From positions 257,669-321,668 of the forward strand of contig NC_031477.1 in assembly GCF_000006565.2 (NCBI RefSeq): DNA of 64,000 bases, read 5' to 3'. The stretch is from Toxoplasma gondii ME49 (lineage: Eukaryota; Apicomplexa; Conoidasida; Eucoccidiorida; Sarcocystidae). A program made the translations under genes and the position numbers. Below are positions 1 through 11,700 of the stretch, piece after piece (position 1 is the first letter of the stretch; every line of letters starts with the position of its first letter). The notes beneath the pieces are model-generated. The model worked only from the letters and a program-made list of their open reading frames with translations, was not told the DNA's origin and did not search any database.

Positions 1-2734
1 TCCGTCATTGTATTTACAAACACTTGCGCGAACGCCCGAAAGACCGCGCTCTTTCTTCGCCACCTCGGCTTTCAGTCGGTGCGTGCGTCCCCCAAACGTA
101 GCGGAGTTTCCAGACGTGAACTGTGTGGAGGATACGAAGGTGTGTCGCAGGTGAAGATCTCACGTTTTGCATACCGCTAAATCCTTTTCTGGAGGAAACG
201 GTCTCGCCCCCAGGCGACGCCTCGTTCCTGCCTCCCTCATGCCCGCTTTTTCTGCGCCTGTGTCTTCTGCGCGTGTCTGGTGGGTCATTTTGAGATTCCC
301 ACGAGGAGCAATCAGAAGGGTCCTAAACAAGTATGTCGTGTGCCGAGAAGCTTGCCGTTGTGGCGTTGTGTCCGGGTCTCCTTTCCTTTTTCTCCTTCCT
401 CAATGCTAGAAAATACTATACACGGACGATGCAAATAGATAGCTGGGACGTGAAGGCGCATCTGAAATGCTACACACCCCTTCAATTGGTAATGCGTTGG
501 TGCAGTTGTTGTACAAACACGCAGCTACTTGCTGACACAGTTGGCACTGAGGCCTTCTGATCGTTAATGAGAGACCTTGTCTCCCGCTTTCGTTTGCTCT
601 TCCTCCCGCAGGTCTGTCTACATGGGAAGATGACGCAGCCTCAACGCATCGGCGCACTGACCAAGTTCCGCGCTGCAGAGACAAGTTGTTTAGTGGCGAC
701 TGAAGTTGGCAGTCGTGGTCTCGATATCCCCCACGTTCAGATGGTCATCAATTTCGATGTTCCTCTCTCTTCCAAGGAGTACATACACCGCGTCGGTCGC
801 ACGGCTCGCGCAGGAAGAACTGGACGAGCACTCACGATCGTCACTCAGTAAGACGTGAAAGTCCCGACTTGAGACTTCTGTATCTCTCCATTTTGCGATT
901 CATCACGTTGTCCTGCTTCCTCGCTGGTCTCCAACTTCGCCTAATGGTTGTCGGCTCTCCACCTTGTCGTGCATTCAACTCAAACGCGGAAGTGTCTCTC
1001 TGGCTCTCTTCCCGGTCATTCCTCGTTCGTCTTGGCACACTGCGGGTTCGTCTTGGATCTGCTCTCTGGCATTCTTTTGGACTCTCCCCAGATACGACGT
1101 CGAGGCCTACCAACGCATCGAACACGCACTGGGACAGAAACTCGAGGAGCTGACTGTAAGCGCGCAGACGGGGTGGCCACGGGCGCGAACTCGAGACAGG
1201 AGCGCAGTGAACAGAACACAAAGTATAGACGGGAAGGAGGATCCGGTGGAGCTTTGAAAGTGAAGGTAACGAGGGAACGGAGAAACGGAGGAAACACAGA
1301 CAGCAAGAGGCGTCAAGAGAAACGCGACAACGCAGAGTTGCTCGCGTCTCGGGTCGCCGTTCTTGGGGTCGTGTCTCCGTTTTTTTTTCATTTTTCACCT
1401 CTGCGGTCAGGGCCGTGTTGGTCTCCTCGATTTTCTCAGTTTCCATTCGTCTTCTGCTGCTGTGTGAGATACTAACGCTGGAGGGTCCCCACTCGTTTCT
1501 GTGTGTCTCATGCTGCTCCACTTTCTCCATCGCCTTTGTTGCACTCTTCCGGGTGCTGTCTCCTCCTTGAATTTTTCGCATGTCCACTGAGCCTTCTTTC
1601 TGACCCTTTTCACCGTAGGAGTTGACTGCGACGGAGAAGGTCATGCCTCTTCACGAAAAAGTTCTGGAGGCTCTGAGGTGAGCAGACACGAGGGAGGAAA
1701 AAGGAGTTGGGAAAAGGCCTCAAACGGCACAGGAAATGGACTCGGATGACGAGTCTTCTTTCGGCGGTACTGACCGTGGCCACACCTGCCGAAAAAAAAG
1801 ATGGGGCACCAAGCGGGAAGACTTGTCGGTACGCTGAGGCGCAAACAATGCCAGAGGAGCAACTGTGTTGGATCGACGAGGGAGATGTTGCACGGAAATG
1901 TTTCAGCGAGAATCGAGAGTGACCTGTAGGGCCCCGGCGGAGAGAGCCGAGAAATCAGAAAGAAAGCCTGTTCCGGGTGACCATGGGTTTTCAGGAGGAA
2001 GCGCATTTGTCCCACGAGAGGCAGAAACTGACAGAAAGGCGTTTAGAGGATAAAGTTTAGGACCTCCAGGTTTCGTTCGATGGTTTTGAGCCCTGAGGCG
2101 ACTGACTAGTCGACGGGTCGTGCTGTATATTAGGTAGTTCCCGAAAAACTCTAGGCGAGAAAACGGAACAGCGGACGTCTGCGGCCGTAACAACCATGTC
2201 GAATTCACAACTGAGAGAAGAAGCAGCTGACACTCGACAGGGAAAGACACGCATCAGCGAGGCAAGATGAGCCCTGGACTTGTGCGTGCTTTGTGGACCC
2301 CCGAAATGACAAACGAATCCGTGCAAAGCTAGCCTGGGGCAAAGAACCTAGAAATCTCATCATAGAGCGGATGTATTGCATCTGGAACACAGCTGATCGC
2401 GAAGTCCCTCAATGTCATAGGATGTTGAGACCCACCACTGTGAGCTGTCGTCAGCAGTCCAGTGAAGTACACAGGATCAACTCTTCCGTGAGCCACGTCA
2501 CAGACACTCTAGAAAGCGTGCAGGCTGTCTTCGTTTTCATCACAGAGAAAAGCAGGTGACGGCGAGAGGCGAAACAGTTCGACGTCGTTGTGGTTCTTGT
2601 TTCTTTTTAGGTCCGCCGAGCTCGAAGCTCGAGAGGCGGACGAGGCTGCCCTCGTCCAGAAGGCAGCGAAGAAGAAGAGAGGAGCAGGGAACAAGAGATC
2701 GTCTGGTGCAGGGAAGAAGATGAAGCTAGGATGA
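1..2734 (+). CDS. DDX47: DEAD-box RNA helicase, DDX47/Rrp3 type (C-terminal exons, 5' truncated by window edge)
   Basis: ATP-dependent RNA helicase of the DDX47/Rrp3 family, which acts in the nucleolus on small-subunit pre-rRNA processing. Five exons are visible: 1-78, 612-847, 1092-1155, 1619-1677 and 2611-2734, all with GT-AG borders and phase-compatible, giving the last 186 residues. The first exon encodes [19 protein letters not shown] and matches the start of the helicase C domain. Exon 2 carries motif V ([12 protein letters not shown]) and motif VI ([14 protein letters not shown]). Exon 3 encodes [16 protein letters not shown], a stretch nearly identical to human DDX47 and what separates this family from other DEAD-box proteins. 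The last exon ends in a Lys-rich nucleolar-type tail ([20 protein letters not shown]). The N-terminal RecA domain, with motifs Q, I and II, lies left of position 1. The family call is firm; the gene is incomplete only because the window begins inside it. Confidence 0.93.
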
Positions 2735-5700
2735 ACAGCAGAGAAGCGCGAATGAATTTGCAAAATGGACTATGAGTTTTTTCTGTCATTCAAGAATATT
2801 TTGTTGTTTCTCTTCTGCACTACTCGTCCTCCTCTCTCTTTTGCCCTCGAGCGTGACTGAGACTCTTTTGAAAGTGCGGCATGCGTGGCCTGTGGATTCT
2901 TTGTTCTTCTGTCGGACACAACATACGTTTCAATCTTCCGGCTTTCCTGGGCACCAGATTGTTCTATGGAGTAGCTTGGCCGTTTCTTCTTACTTCCCAA
3001 AAGTGATGTTTAGAAGAGTCGCGATGCAGCTGTGAGATGTCGACCAGCCACAGACACATACGCAAGAACGACCTCGAGTGTGACCGAAGTTGTTGTAAAT
3101 CAAAGTGCCAGAGACCTGAACTTCACGTATAAGAGAAATCCAAAGGACTTCTTTCGAACTGAGATCCGCGGCTTCGACTGCCACAATGCAGCGCCTGAAA
3201 ATCTGGCGTTCGAGCAACGCCGTCTAGGTCGCAGAGCGTCAACAACGTCATGCGTCGCGTAAAAACGTATTTATGTTAGCATATACTGTCATTTACTAGT
3301 GTGTATCTGCATCCCTTAATCTATTTATGTATATTAATCTACATTATCCATTGACCGATCTCTACATCCATTAAGCTATTTATATATATTCATCTATAAT
3401 CAACGATATCTAATGATCTATGTCTATTCGTCTGCGTCTTCTGGTGTACACCTATTGATCTAGATTGATTAGTCTCTAAATATATCTCCATATACCTATG
3501 AAATAATGTACACTGATGTGTATCCTGCAATACCTCTTAACCTACACCTCTAACCCTAGAAAGAAACAGGTGCACGGTGTAGAAATAGGCACTTTGGCTC
3601 CCAAAAACTTGGGTTCTCAGGCTTCGCGGGGACAGAGACGAAAGGCATGAAAGTGTGAATGAGGGAAGAAGGAATGAGACGCAAAAAGGAAGCTTTGCGT
3701 TTGTGTTTGAAACTGCATGCGCGAAGGAGAGAATCCAGCAGCCTTGACTTTGTGACAGATCACATCTGTTAATCTCTGACGATACTAACGTCACCTTTAA
3801 GCGCGGTATATACATCTGCAGACTTGATGGCTGTGTGAGTTTGTGTGTCCGCTTGAGAGCCCGAATGACACCTGAGCAAAGGACCGTTCGTCGCTTTTAT
3901 CTATCTAGGGCTCCTGCTTGAATCCGAATTATAAATTGGAATTCTGTGAACGTTTTAACAAAAACGTAGTGCATACTGGAATTTAGGTCGTGACAAAAGA
4001 AGGCCCTCGTAAGCCCATAAATTTCCGTCTTTGCTTTCACTGAACCAGTTTCTTCTTGTTATTCTCAGAACCCGAAATAAGAGCTGCACATAAGAATTTT
4101 CAGTCCTTTTCTTTACCAGAGCTAGTTCCACTACAGTGATCATTGTGAGCGACTAGCTGAAGCTCTGAAAAGCAGCGACCCCCACGCGGCTGCGAAGCCG
4201 AGAGAACAGGGCAAACAAGTTTCGGGAAAGACTGTTTCGCCGAAAAAGAAAATACGGGGGTTTGTGCCTTTTTTCTTCGGCCGGAAGAATACGCGGCAAA
4301 CACACAGCTACACACTTTTTTTTCTCATGGGCCCGTTTGCTTTGTCCCTCGTTCTGGAACCTTCAAGTCGACACAGCCTCTTCGTCCAACGGCGTTTCAG
4401 AGCGCCACAGAGAGTCGTACCGGCTGTACCTCGGATTTGAAAGATGGTACATTCTCCCGACCCGAGAGCTCTCTGTGAAGAACACGACTCCTCAGGTTCT
4501 CGAACCTTGAAAAAGCCGACTTCCTTGTGGGGCGTCACAAGACTTGGTATCTGCTTAAAAAAACCACAACACCCCACTGGAGAGAACGGGAAATACGGCA
4601 GCGGGCCAAAGGCGGACGACCGAAGAGGCGACTCTCGCAGTAGGGTTCTTGCATGTCTTTGTTTGTCGACTCCAACTTCGCTTGTGTTACCACGATTTCG
4701 ACGAGTTAAATGTGTAACTTTGAGTCAATGGAAAGAGGCCTTACAGAAAATGTTGTCGGAACCATTTACAATCATTATACCTACATTTTGCTAAAGCAGT
4801 GTGTTCTGTCTGAGTCTCGGGGACCCCAAGAGCTCGACGGGGAGAAAGGGAGAGACAAAAAAAAGTGACAGAAGAGACGCCGAGAGCCGAAGTTTGCTGG
4901 CGTGTGTGCCGGGAGTGTCGGGTCGCAAAACAGACCGAGGAGACAGCCCTCCGTCTCCAGAGGGCCGCTGCCAGTTCTCCCTCTGTCTTCTGTGCTTGCT
5001 CTGCGGTCCATACGGAGACAGGAAAGACGCACTTTTTCCCGGAGCGAAGTCCGATTCTCGAATGCCTGACTTTTCCATTCATCAAGACGAAAGACGTGCA
5101 GATGACGAAGAGGGAGGACAGCTGACCTAAAGACACGAGAAGGGAAGCACGTGAAACGACGCTCCGGCGAAAAGAATCTTCTGTACGTTTCTGTCACATA
5201 TGAAAGCGCCTTCTCTCCCTGCTCTCGGCTTTCTAGCCTGAGAAGCTTTTCTGGCCACTACAGAAACATTTCTACAATCCCTAAACACGCTACTACGCCG
5301 CGCCTACACGATCCACATCAACGGAGGGGGACATCGACCTCCCCGTACACACGCAAATCGAACGGCGACTAGAGCACAGGCATGTCCCCAGCTTCTGGCG
5401 TCTGCCAGGCAGAAACCAAAATCAAGAAAACCCCGCCAGGAAGAGGAGAGCGAGCAGCCACGAGGCCACGACAAAAGCCACCTCAGTCGCCGTCTACTCT
5501 CGGGCCCGTTCTGCGCCAAGAGACGATCACAGATTTCTTTCTACACAACAGGAAATCTCGAGTCTCCCCTAAAGACACAACACTTCCCCAACAAAAATTT
5601 TTACAAACGCACGGTCTGCACACCTTCCGTACCACATAAACAACCCCCTTCACAAATTGTTCGCTTCATCTGCACGTTGTTTGTACCACTCCTTATCGGT

Positions 5701-5778
5701 TCTTTGTGTCTCTCCGGCCCCTGTTTCCCTTCTTCTCGTTCTTCTCCTCGCATCTTTCATCTTCCTGTCCTCTTCCTC
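2735..5778. other. convergent intergenic region, no gene supported
   Basis: This 3-kb stretch separates the 3' end of the helicase from the 3' end of the giant minus-strand gene, so it should hold two 3' UTRs. Short open frames occur on both strands (for example 4801-5130 plus and 4741-5136 minus), but they overlap each other, show no recognisable motif and lack convincing splice context. An AT-rich, degenerate repeat tract sits at about 3270-3520. Confidence 0.6.
3270..3520. repeat. AT-rich degenerate tandem repeat
   Basis: Imperfect copies of ATCTATTTATGTATATTAATCTACATT-like words (conserved core ATCTAT/TCTATTTAT) run for about 250 bp in otherwise balanced DNA. The words differ too much for an exact period. 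Its position in a convergent intergenic region fits a neutral low-complexity tract. Confidence 0.5.
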
Positions 5779-8700
5779 TCATCGTCCTCGTCTCTCGCCA
5801 CTCATGTCCTCATCGGAGCCGGAAGTTGCTGAGCTCTCGCGGCCGGCGCCGAAAGACGGGGACTCGAGGCCCGTCGCTGCGCCGAGAGTGTCAAGCCTTC
5901 TGTCCCCGCCTGTGGCGCCGGGGAAGCTGCGGCCCCCCGGTCGCCCCGCCTCCGAGTTTCTACTCGAGAAAGGCCCGCCTTCGCGCCCATGAGTCGAGGA
6001 TGCGAAGAGTGAGGAGACAGAGTTGTCCGAGCGACCGACGGCGCAGTTCAAAGCCGCGTGCAGCAAGCGGGCCTGGCCGTTCTTGGACATCCTGCTGCTT
6101 CCTGAAGCGAGGGACGAGCCGCTGGCTTGGCTCTCTTGGGAGCCGTAGGACGCGAAGGAGCCACCTCCGACTCCACAAGTAGCCCGGCCCTGGTGGCGGG
6201 CCCCCGGGGCACCAGAACCTTGGCTCGCTGGAGTCGACACACTCGCGTGGAAGGGAGGCGACGCGCCGTGAGACAAAGAGAAAGTTGGTCGGCGGTGGGT
6301 CGAAGGCCCAAGGGCGCCCCCGGAAGTCGTTCGACTCAAGGGCCCGGGATACCCCGAATTCCGACTCGTCTCGCCTCGCCTGAAGAACTGGGAAGCCGCG
6401 AACAAGTGGGCTTCGTGGCCGCTGCCTCGTCGTCCCGCAGGCAGGAGATCCGAGTCGTTTTCGCTGCGGTCTAGCAACGGCGAGGAACCCCGCATGCATA
6501 CTCTGTCTCGAGGGGAGGCGTAGGCTGTGCTCGCATCCCCCCGGCTCCTCGGAGTGTCCTCGTCCCCGCCACGCAGACTGCCAGGCGTCGGGCTTTGAAG
6601 TGATTCCAAAGAGGCGCCCGGACCGACGGCTGCAGGCGCACTGAACGTCAGCCAGGGGGCCTTTCTGTGGCCCTCGGCAAAGGAGTAGCTCGGCGAAGAG
6701 CAGGCCTTCTGACTCGCGAGGTAGCCGCCGCCCGAGTGGACACTGTGACCACTGCATGCAGTCGAGGGCGCTGGATGAGGCTCGGAACCTAGAGAGGCGG
6801 CCGGGGACCCGGAGAACGGCTGTCCCTGTAAGTTCGAGCTTCCGTGCGCACTGTCCTGAAGCAGTTTGCGAGCGTTGTGGGCGAGACGCCAGTGGACTTC
6901 TTCGACGACTCGGTGCCGAGTTCGTAGGGCCTCTTTCGGACTCATGAAGCTTTCGTGACTCGGCGTGTACCCCGAGTAGCTCGCGCCTGCACCCATGTCG
7001 CCCCTCCCCGAGCCCCAAGATGTGGAACTCCGTGGGCCCCCTTGACTGACTTCGCTTGTGCGGTAGTTCGACCGCTGGTCTTCTTCAGCGGCCTCTCGGT
7101 GTCTCGAGTAGCCTCCAGACGCAGCGCCACTGGTGCCGTTTGCCCGACCGTAGGGTGCAAATCTTTGCTGGCCCGAGACTGAAGAGGTGAACGCACTCGC
7201 GCCACTGTAGGCGAAGATGCCCTGGGACGCGAGCGGGCCTCGGCCACCGACCTTCTCCCCTGTATGCATTTTGCGGCCCTCATCAGAGTCGCCGTGACGG
7301 TCTCCCCGGTAGGCGAAGCGCTCGCGATTCGCCGAAGGGTCTCGCCCCGCGCCCTTGAGGTAGCTCGCGCTCCGCCCGGCCCCGTAGCTCGCCGGCCCGG
7401 AGCCTGAGGCCACAGAGCCCCCGCCACGCCCCTCGCTGCTGTCTCGGCTACTGCCCCGACTGCATGCGCTGCCGCTCCGCGCGGCGTAGTAGCCAAAGAG
7501 GCCCGTGACCGCGCTGGGGACGTGAGACTCGTGGCGACTCGCTGGGTACCTCGGAGAGGGAACGGAGCTCATCCCCGGGGACGTTGCGGCGCCCTCCAGG
7601 TAGCTGCTGGCGCGGGGTGACCCGTAGCTCGCTGGCGTGGCGGTGGAGCCCAAGGCCCGGCGACTATCTCTGCCGCCGGAGTACGGAGACGCATGCGGAT
7701 GGCACCCTGCGCACGAGGAGGCGAGACTCCCGCGCTCTCTGTCGCCGCTGCTTGGAGGCCCGCCAGACGAGCACGACTGGAGAGACGACGCGGGCGAGAG
7801 CGGCGGGACCGCGAGGCCTGTGTCTCTCCCCGTCTCCCCCGGAGAGTCCGATAAGGACTGTCCTATCGAAGACGCACTCCCCGTGCTCGGGCCGCAGCTC
7901 GGCACCTCCACGCCCTGTTGGCCCAGCAGTTTTTGCCGCCTCAGGGCACCAGGGACATACAACAGCTTTTCTGCGCGATGTTTGAGAGGAATTCGCTCGC
8001 GGGCCAGCCGCCGGGAAGAGGTGCTCGAGGTACTGTCTGCTGCAGCGGGGCCGCCTTGCGCCCCACTCTCCGACAAAGAAGGCGTCGAGGCGGTCGGTGT
8101 GTCCTTGGACGAAGGCGACGATGGCCCTTGCGGAGAACGCGTCTCGTCTCGCTCTCCCACGAAGCGCAGCGACAGCGCAGCGCCTTCGGGAGCCGGAGAC
8201 AACGCCCGAGTTCTCCGCTCGCGATCCTCAGGCACACACGGAGGGTCACCCCTATCCGGTGAGGCCTCGCGGCGAACCGCCAACTCGTCGTTCAAACGCT
8301 CTCTCAAACGCTTCTTCTCTCCTTCTTCCGGGGCTCTGCTCACGACCTCGCCACCACATGTCCGGGGACGAGGCCCGTCTGTCCGCTGCAGCGCCTCCGA
8401 GGGTGACGCAGGACTCAAGGATCCCGCAGAAGCATCGACGGGCGGCGGGGATGAGTGCGATGGGGATGACTGCGATGGGGAACTCGCTGGACTTGCCAGG
8501 CGGACTCCACCTTCCAGGGGTCGCGCCATTCCCTTTTCGATACGCCTTTCTCGCCCGCTGTCTCCATACCCTCCAGGCCCGTCTCCGTTGTCGCGGTGTG
8601 GCCGCCCATACACGGGCGATAGCCTTCCGTTCTCTTCTTCCTCGCGTTTGAGGGCTCCAGAGTCTCCACTGTCTCTTCGCGCCGACCTCTGGGTCCGTCT

Positions 8701-11700
8701 CGCAGCCTCGGGAGGACGAGGGACCGCTCTGTGAAAGCTCTCGTCGCTCGCCTTTCGCGACGCGGCATTCGGTGCCTCAGTGAGGAACGAAGGCGCTTCG
8801 CCCCCGTTAGAAAACATCCTCTCTGGACTCGCACTTAACTGTCGCGAGCTACTCCTCCCCGCCCGGGGCGCCTCGGCGAGGCCGGGCGCCTGCGCGGAGG
8901 TACTCGCCTCCTGCCCAGTCTCGTGGCGCCCATTCTTCCCCCAGTCTTCTCGGCGTTCTTCTTCTCCGACGTTGGACACGCACGGGGTCTGCGAGGGAGC
9001 GACTGAGGCCTGCAACGTCGCCTGCCGTCCGTCCCTCCCCTCCTCCGAGCGGCTCCCGATTGCAGTCTCCCGCGCGTCTGTCTTTGGAGACAAGAAGGCG
9101 TGGGGGCCTGCCTGGTGCGCTCGCAGCGGTGGCGCGGCCCCGGACAAACATAGAGGTGACGCAAACGGCGAGACGCGCCCGACGCAGTGATGAAGCGAAA
9201 CTGCGCCCCCGGAAGAACCCGCAGGAGTCAACAAATGCGAGGACGACGAGGAAGTCTGCGCGTGCGAGAGTGTCGCCTGAAAGTCCCCCTGAGACTCGGT
9301 AGAAGAAGCCCCTGCCAGAGACGAAGCCGAACCTGTGATGTCAGCAGCTGGCTTGCCTGACGCAGTTTCGTCTTCTCCGACGACTCGGCTCTTGTTCGCT
9401 CTTTCCAAACCGCCTGGTCCGGCAGAGACGGAGGGCGAGACGGAAGAAGAATGGCGCCCACAGGAAGGTGGAGCCTCACTTCGAGTTCCGGACTTATCGC
9501 CTCCCTCTGGCCCTGCACGTCCCAAAAAGTCGTCGAGCCTGTCCACGCGCGTCTCGCCTGAGGCCGCCGGCGGGTCCTGATTAGACGCCGAGGGCATCCC
9601 GTTGTCTGTCACGGGCAGCGCGGGAGTAGCGGACGAGGAAGACACGCTCGGGAACCTTTCTCTTCCGGATCCGCCAGAACCTTTGCCCCTCCTCTCTCTG
9701 TCTCCCCGGTGCCCTCCCTCGAACCCCGAGCTGGCCCCCAGGCCCGAGACGTTGATGGAGCCCCAGGCGAGGTCTCCCGTGCTTCTGCGATGGTTAGATG
9801 CCTCCAAGGGTGCACGGCGTCCGTTGTCTCCACTTCGTTCACCCCAGTTGGTGCTGCCGCCTGGGGTGTCCCCTTCGACTTCCGAAACAGGAGAGACGGG
9901 CGGGCACCCTGCATCTCGACTTCTTCGACCCGAGTTGCCTTCCCGGGCCTCTTGCACGTGCACGACTCGCAGATCCACCTGCCGCGACGCATGCGGTTCC
10001 TGAGGGCAGCCGGCCGGACCCCGCTCGTCCACAGTGCCCCACCTTGAAAGAGCGCCGTCTCCGTTCGCCCGGCGCCCGCCGTGAGGGCTGCCGCTGCTCG
10101 CGGTGCTTCTGGTGCGGAAACCTGGGCGGTGTCCTTCCGCGCCTGCATGCAGCCCCATGGGCCCTCGCCCAGTTGAGCCGCTCCCTGCGCCTGGTCCCCA
10201 AACCGGATTCAGCGGCCCGGAAGCTGGCAAACCGACTCCAGAAGATTCGTCGTTGGGAGGGGCGTGCTGCTGAGAGGCCCGCCTCGAAGCGCCTGCACTC
10301 CCCGTCGAGGGCCCTGCCCCCCGCGGGCCGCGGCCTCCGCCACTCTCGCTCCTCCCCAGGCCAGGTTGGGGAGTGCCGTAGTAGCAACCCGCATGTGGAG
10401 TCTTCTCGAGCGATTTTTCCGGGTGGGGCTGACGCGGAACCCCTGCGAGGTTTGCGTCTTCCAACGGCTGAGACCCCACACCCCCCGGCTCTCCTACCCC
10501 GGCAGAAGGTCCTGCCCCCGAGCCGCTCCCCGGTCCCGGCCCCATCAGACCCGTCGGCATCCCGGGCTGCGGCGGCCTGACGACAGGCGCGTGCTCCACA
10601 CGCGGAGGCAGCGCCTCCGCGCCCCCAGGAGGCCCCGCGCCGTTCAGGGCTGCGACCGCCGCCACATGTGCCAGTTGTTGTTGGATGTAATGCTGCTGAA
10701 GCATCTGCTGGTGTAGAAGTTGCTGCTGGTGTTGAATGAGGAGCTGCTGAGGAGTCACTGGCATCAGCAGGACCACAGGCGGGTGTGGTGGGTGTGTCGA
10801 GACCCCCGGGGTCTGGCACAGCGAGGGCTGAGACAGGAGGTGAGGCGCAGGGACGATCCCCGCGGGTGCAGCCACCGGAGACACCGGGGGCCCTCGTCCC
10901 GGGCCTGCGTGCGGCGCCGGCTGACCTGCATGAGCGGCTTCGGAGCCCAGTTGCGCGGGCGACACCAGCAGCGGGAGCTGTGGCGCTGAGGGGGAAACGG
11001 GGTGCAGGCCCGACGGCGGACACGGCACAGGAGCGGCAGTCGCTGAGTTTTGCACCGGGCCTTTCTTCCCTGCGAGCGTCAGCGAGGAGCCCGGCGAAGA
11101 GGCCCCCAGACCGGCTCCAAACCCTGGCACTGGGGGCGCGCTGGAAGTCGAGTCGTACGGCGGCGACGGAGGCACCGACACTTGCACCGGTGGAGCGGGG
11201 CGAGCCCACGCAGGACTTCCACTCGCGCCTGGAGGCACAGGGGTCGCAGCTCCTGGTCGTCCTGAAGCGTCGCCTGCATTCCCAGGAGGCGGCCCCGGGG
11301 CCTGAGCGCTTCGCGGACCCAGACGTACAAGCCCTTTCTCACAGTTGCCCTCTTTCCCTCGATCTCCCTCACGTCGCTCCTCCCATGTGGGGCCTCCGGA
11401 GGGCGGGACAGGCCCTGCTCCCGCCGTCGTCTCCCCGGTTCCCCCAGCTCGACTCGACGTCTCCAAACGCTCTGCAGCAATGGTCAACGCGGCAACTGCT
11501 GCCAGGGTTCGTGTTTCCTCTCTGTGAATCTCTTTCTCTCTTTCATTCTCATTCCCCTGATCAGCGTCTGTGCTCCCAGAGGGGCCTGGTTGCGAGATCT
11601 CAGAGGCACGAGCAGAAGCATCGGAAGGGCCTCCTGTGAGTCTTGCCTCAGCGAAGTTGTGTATGGCCTCCCGCAGTTCCTTCTCGGCCTGGTCGAGCAG

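Noticed and set aside
5960..7018. 352-codon alternative minus-strand frame
   Set aside because: Shadow of the 3' part of the 4967-codon frame.
9839..11209. 456-codon minus-strand frame within the giant gene
   Set aside because: Alternative frame of the GC-rich nucleotidyltransferase ORF; no independent start context or domain.
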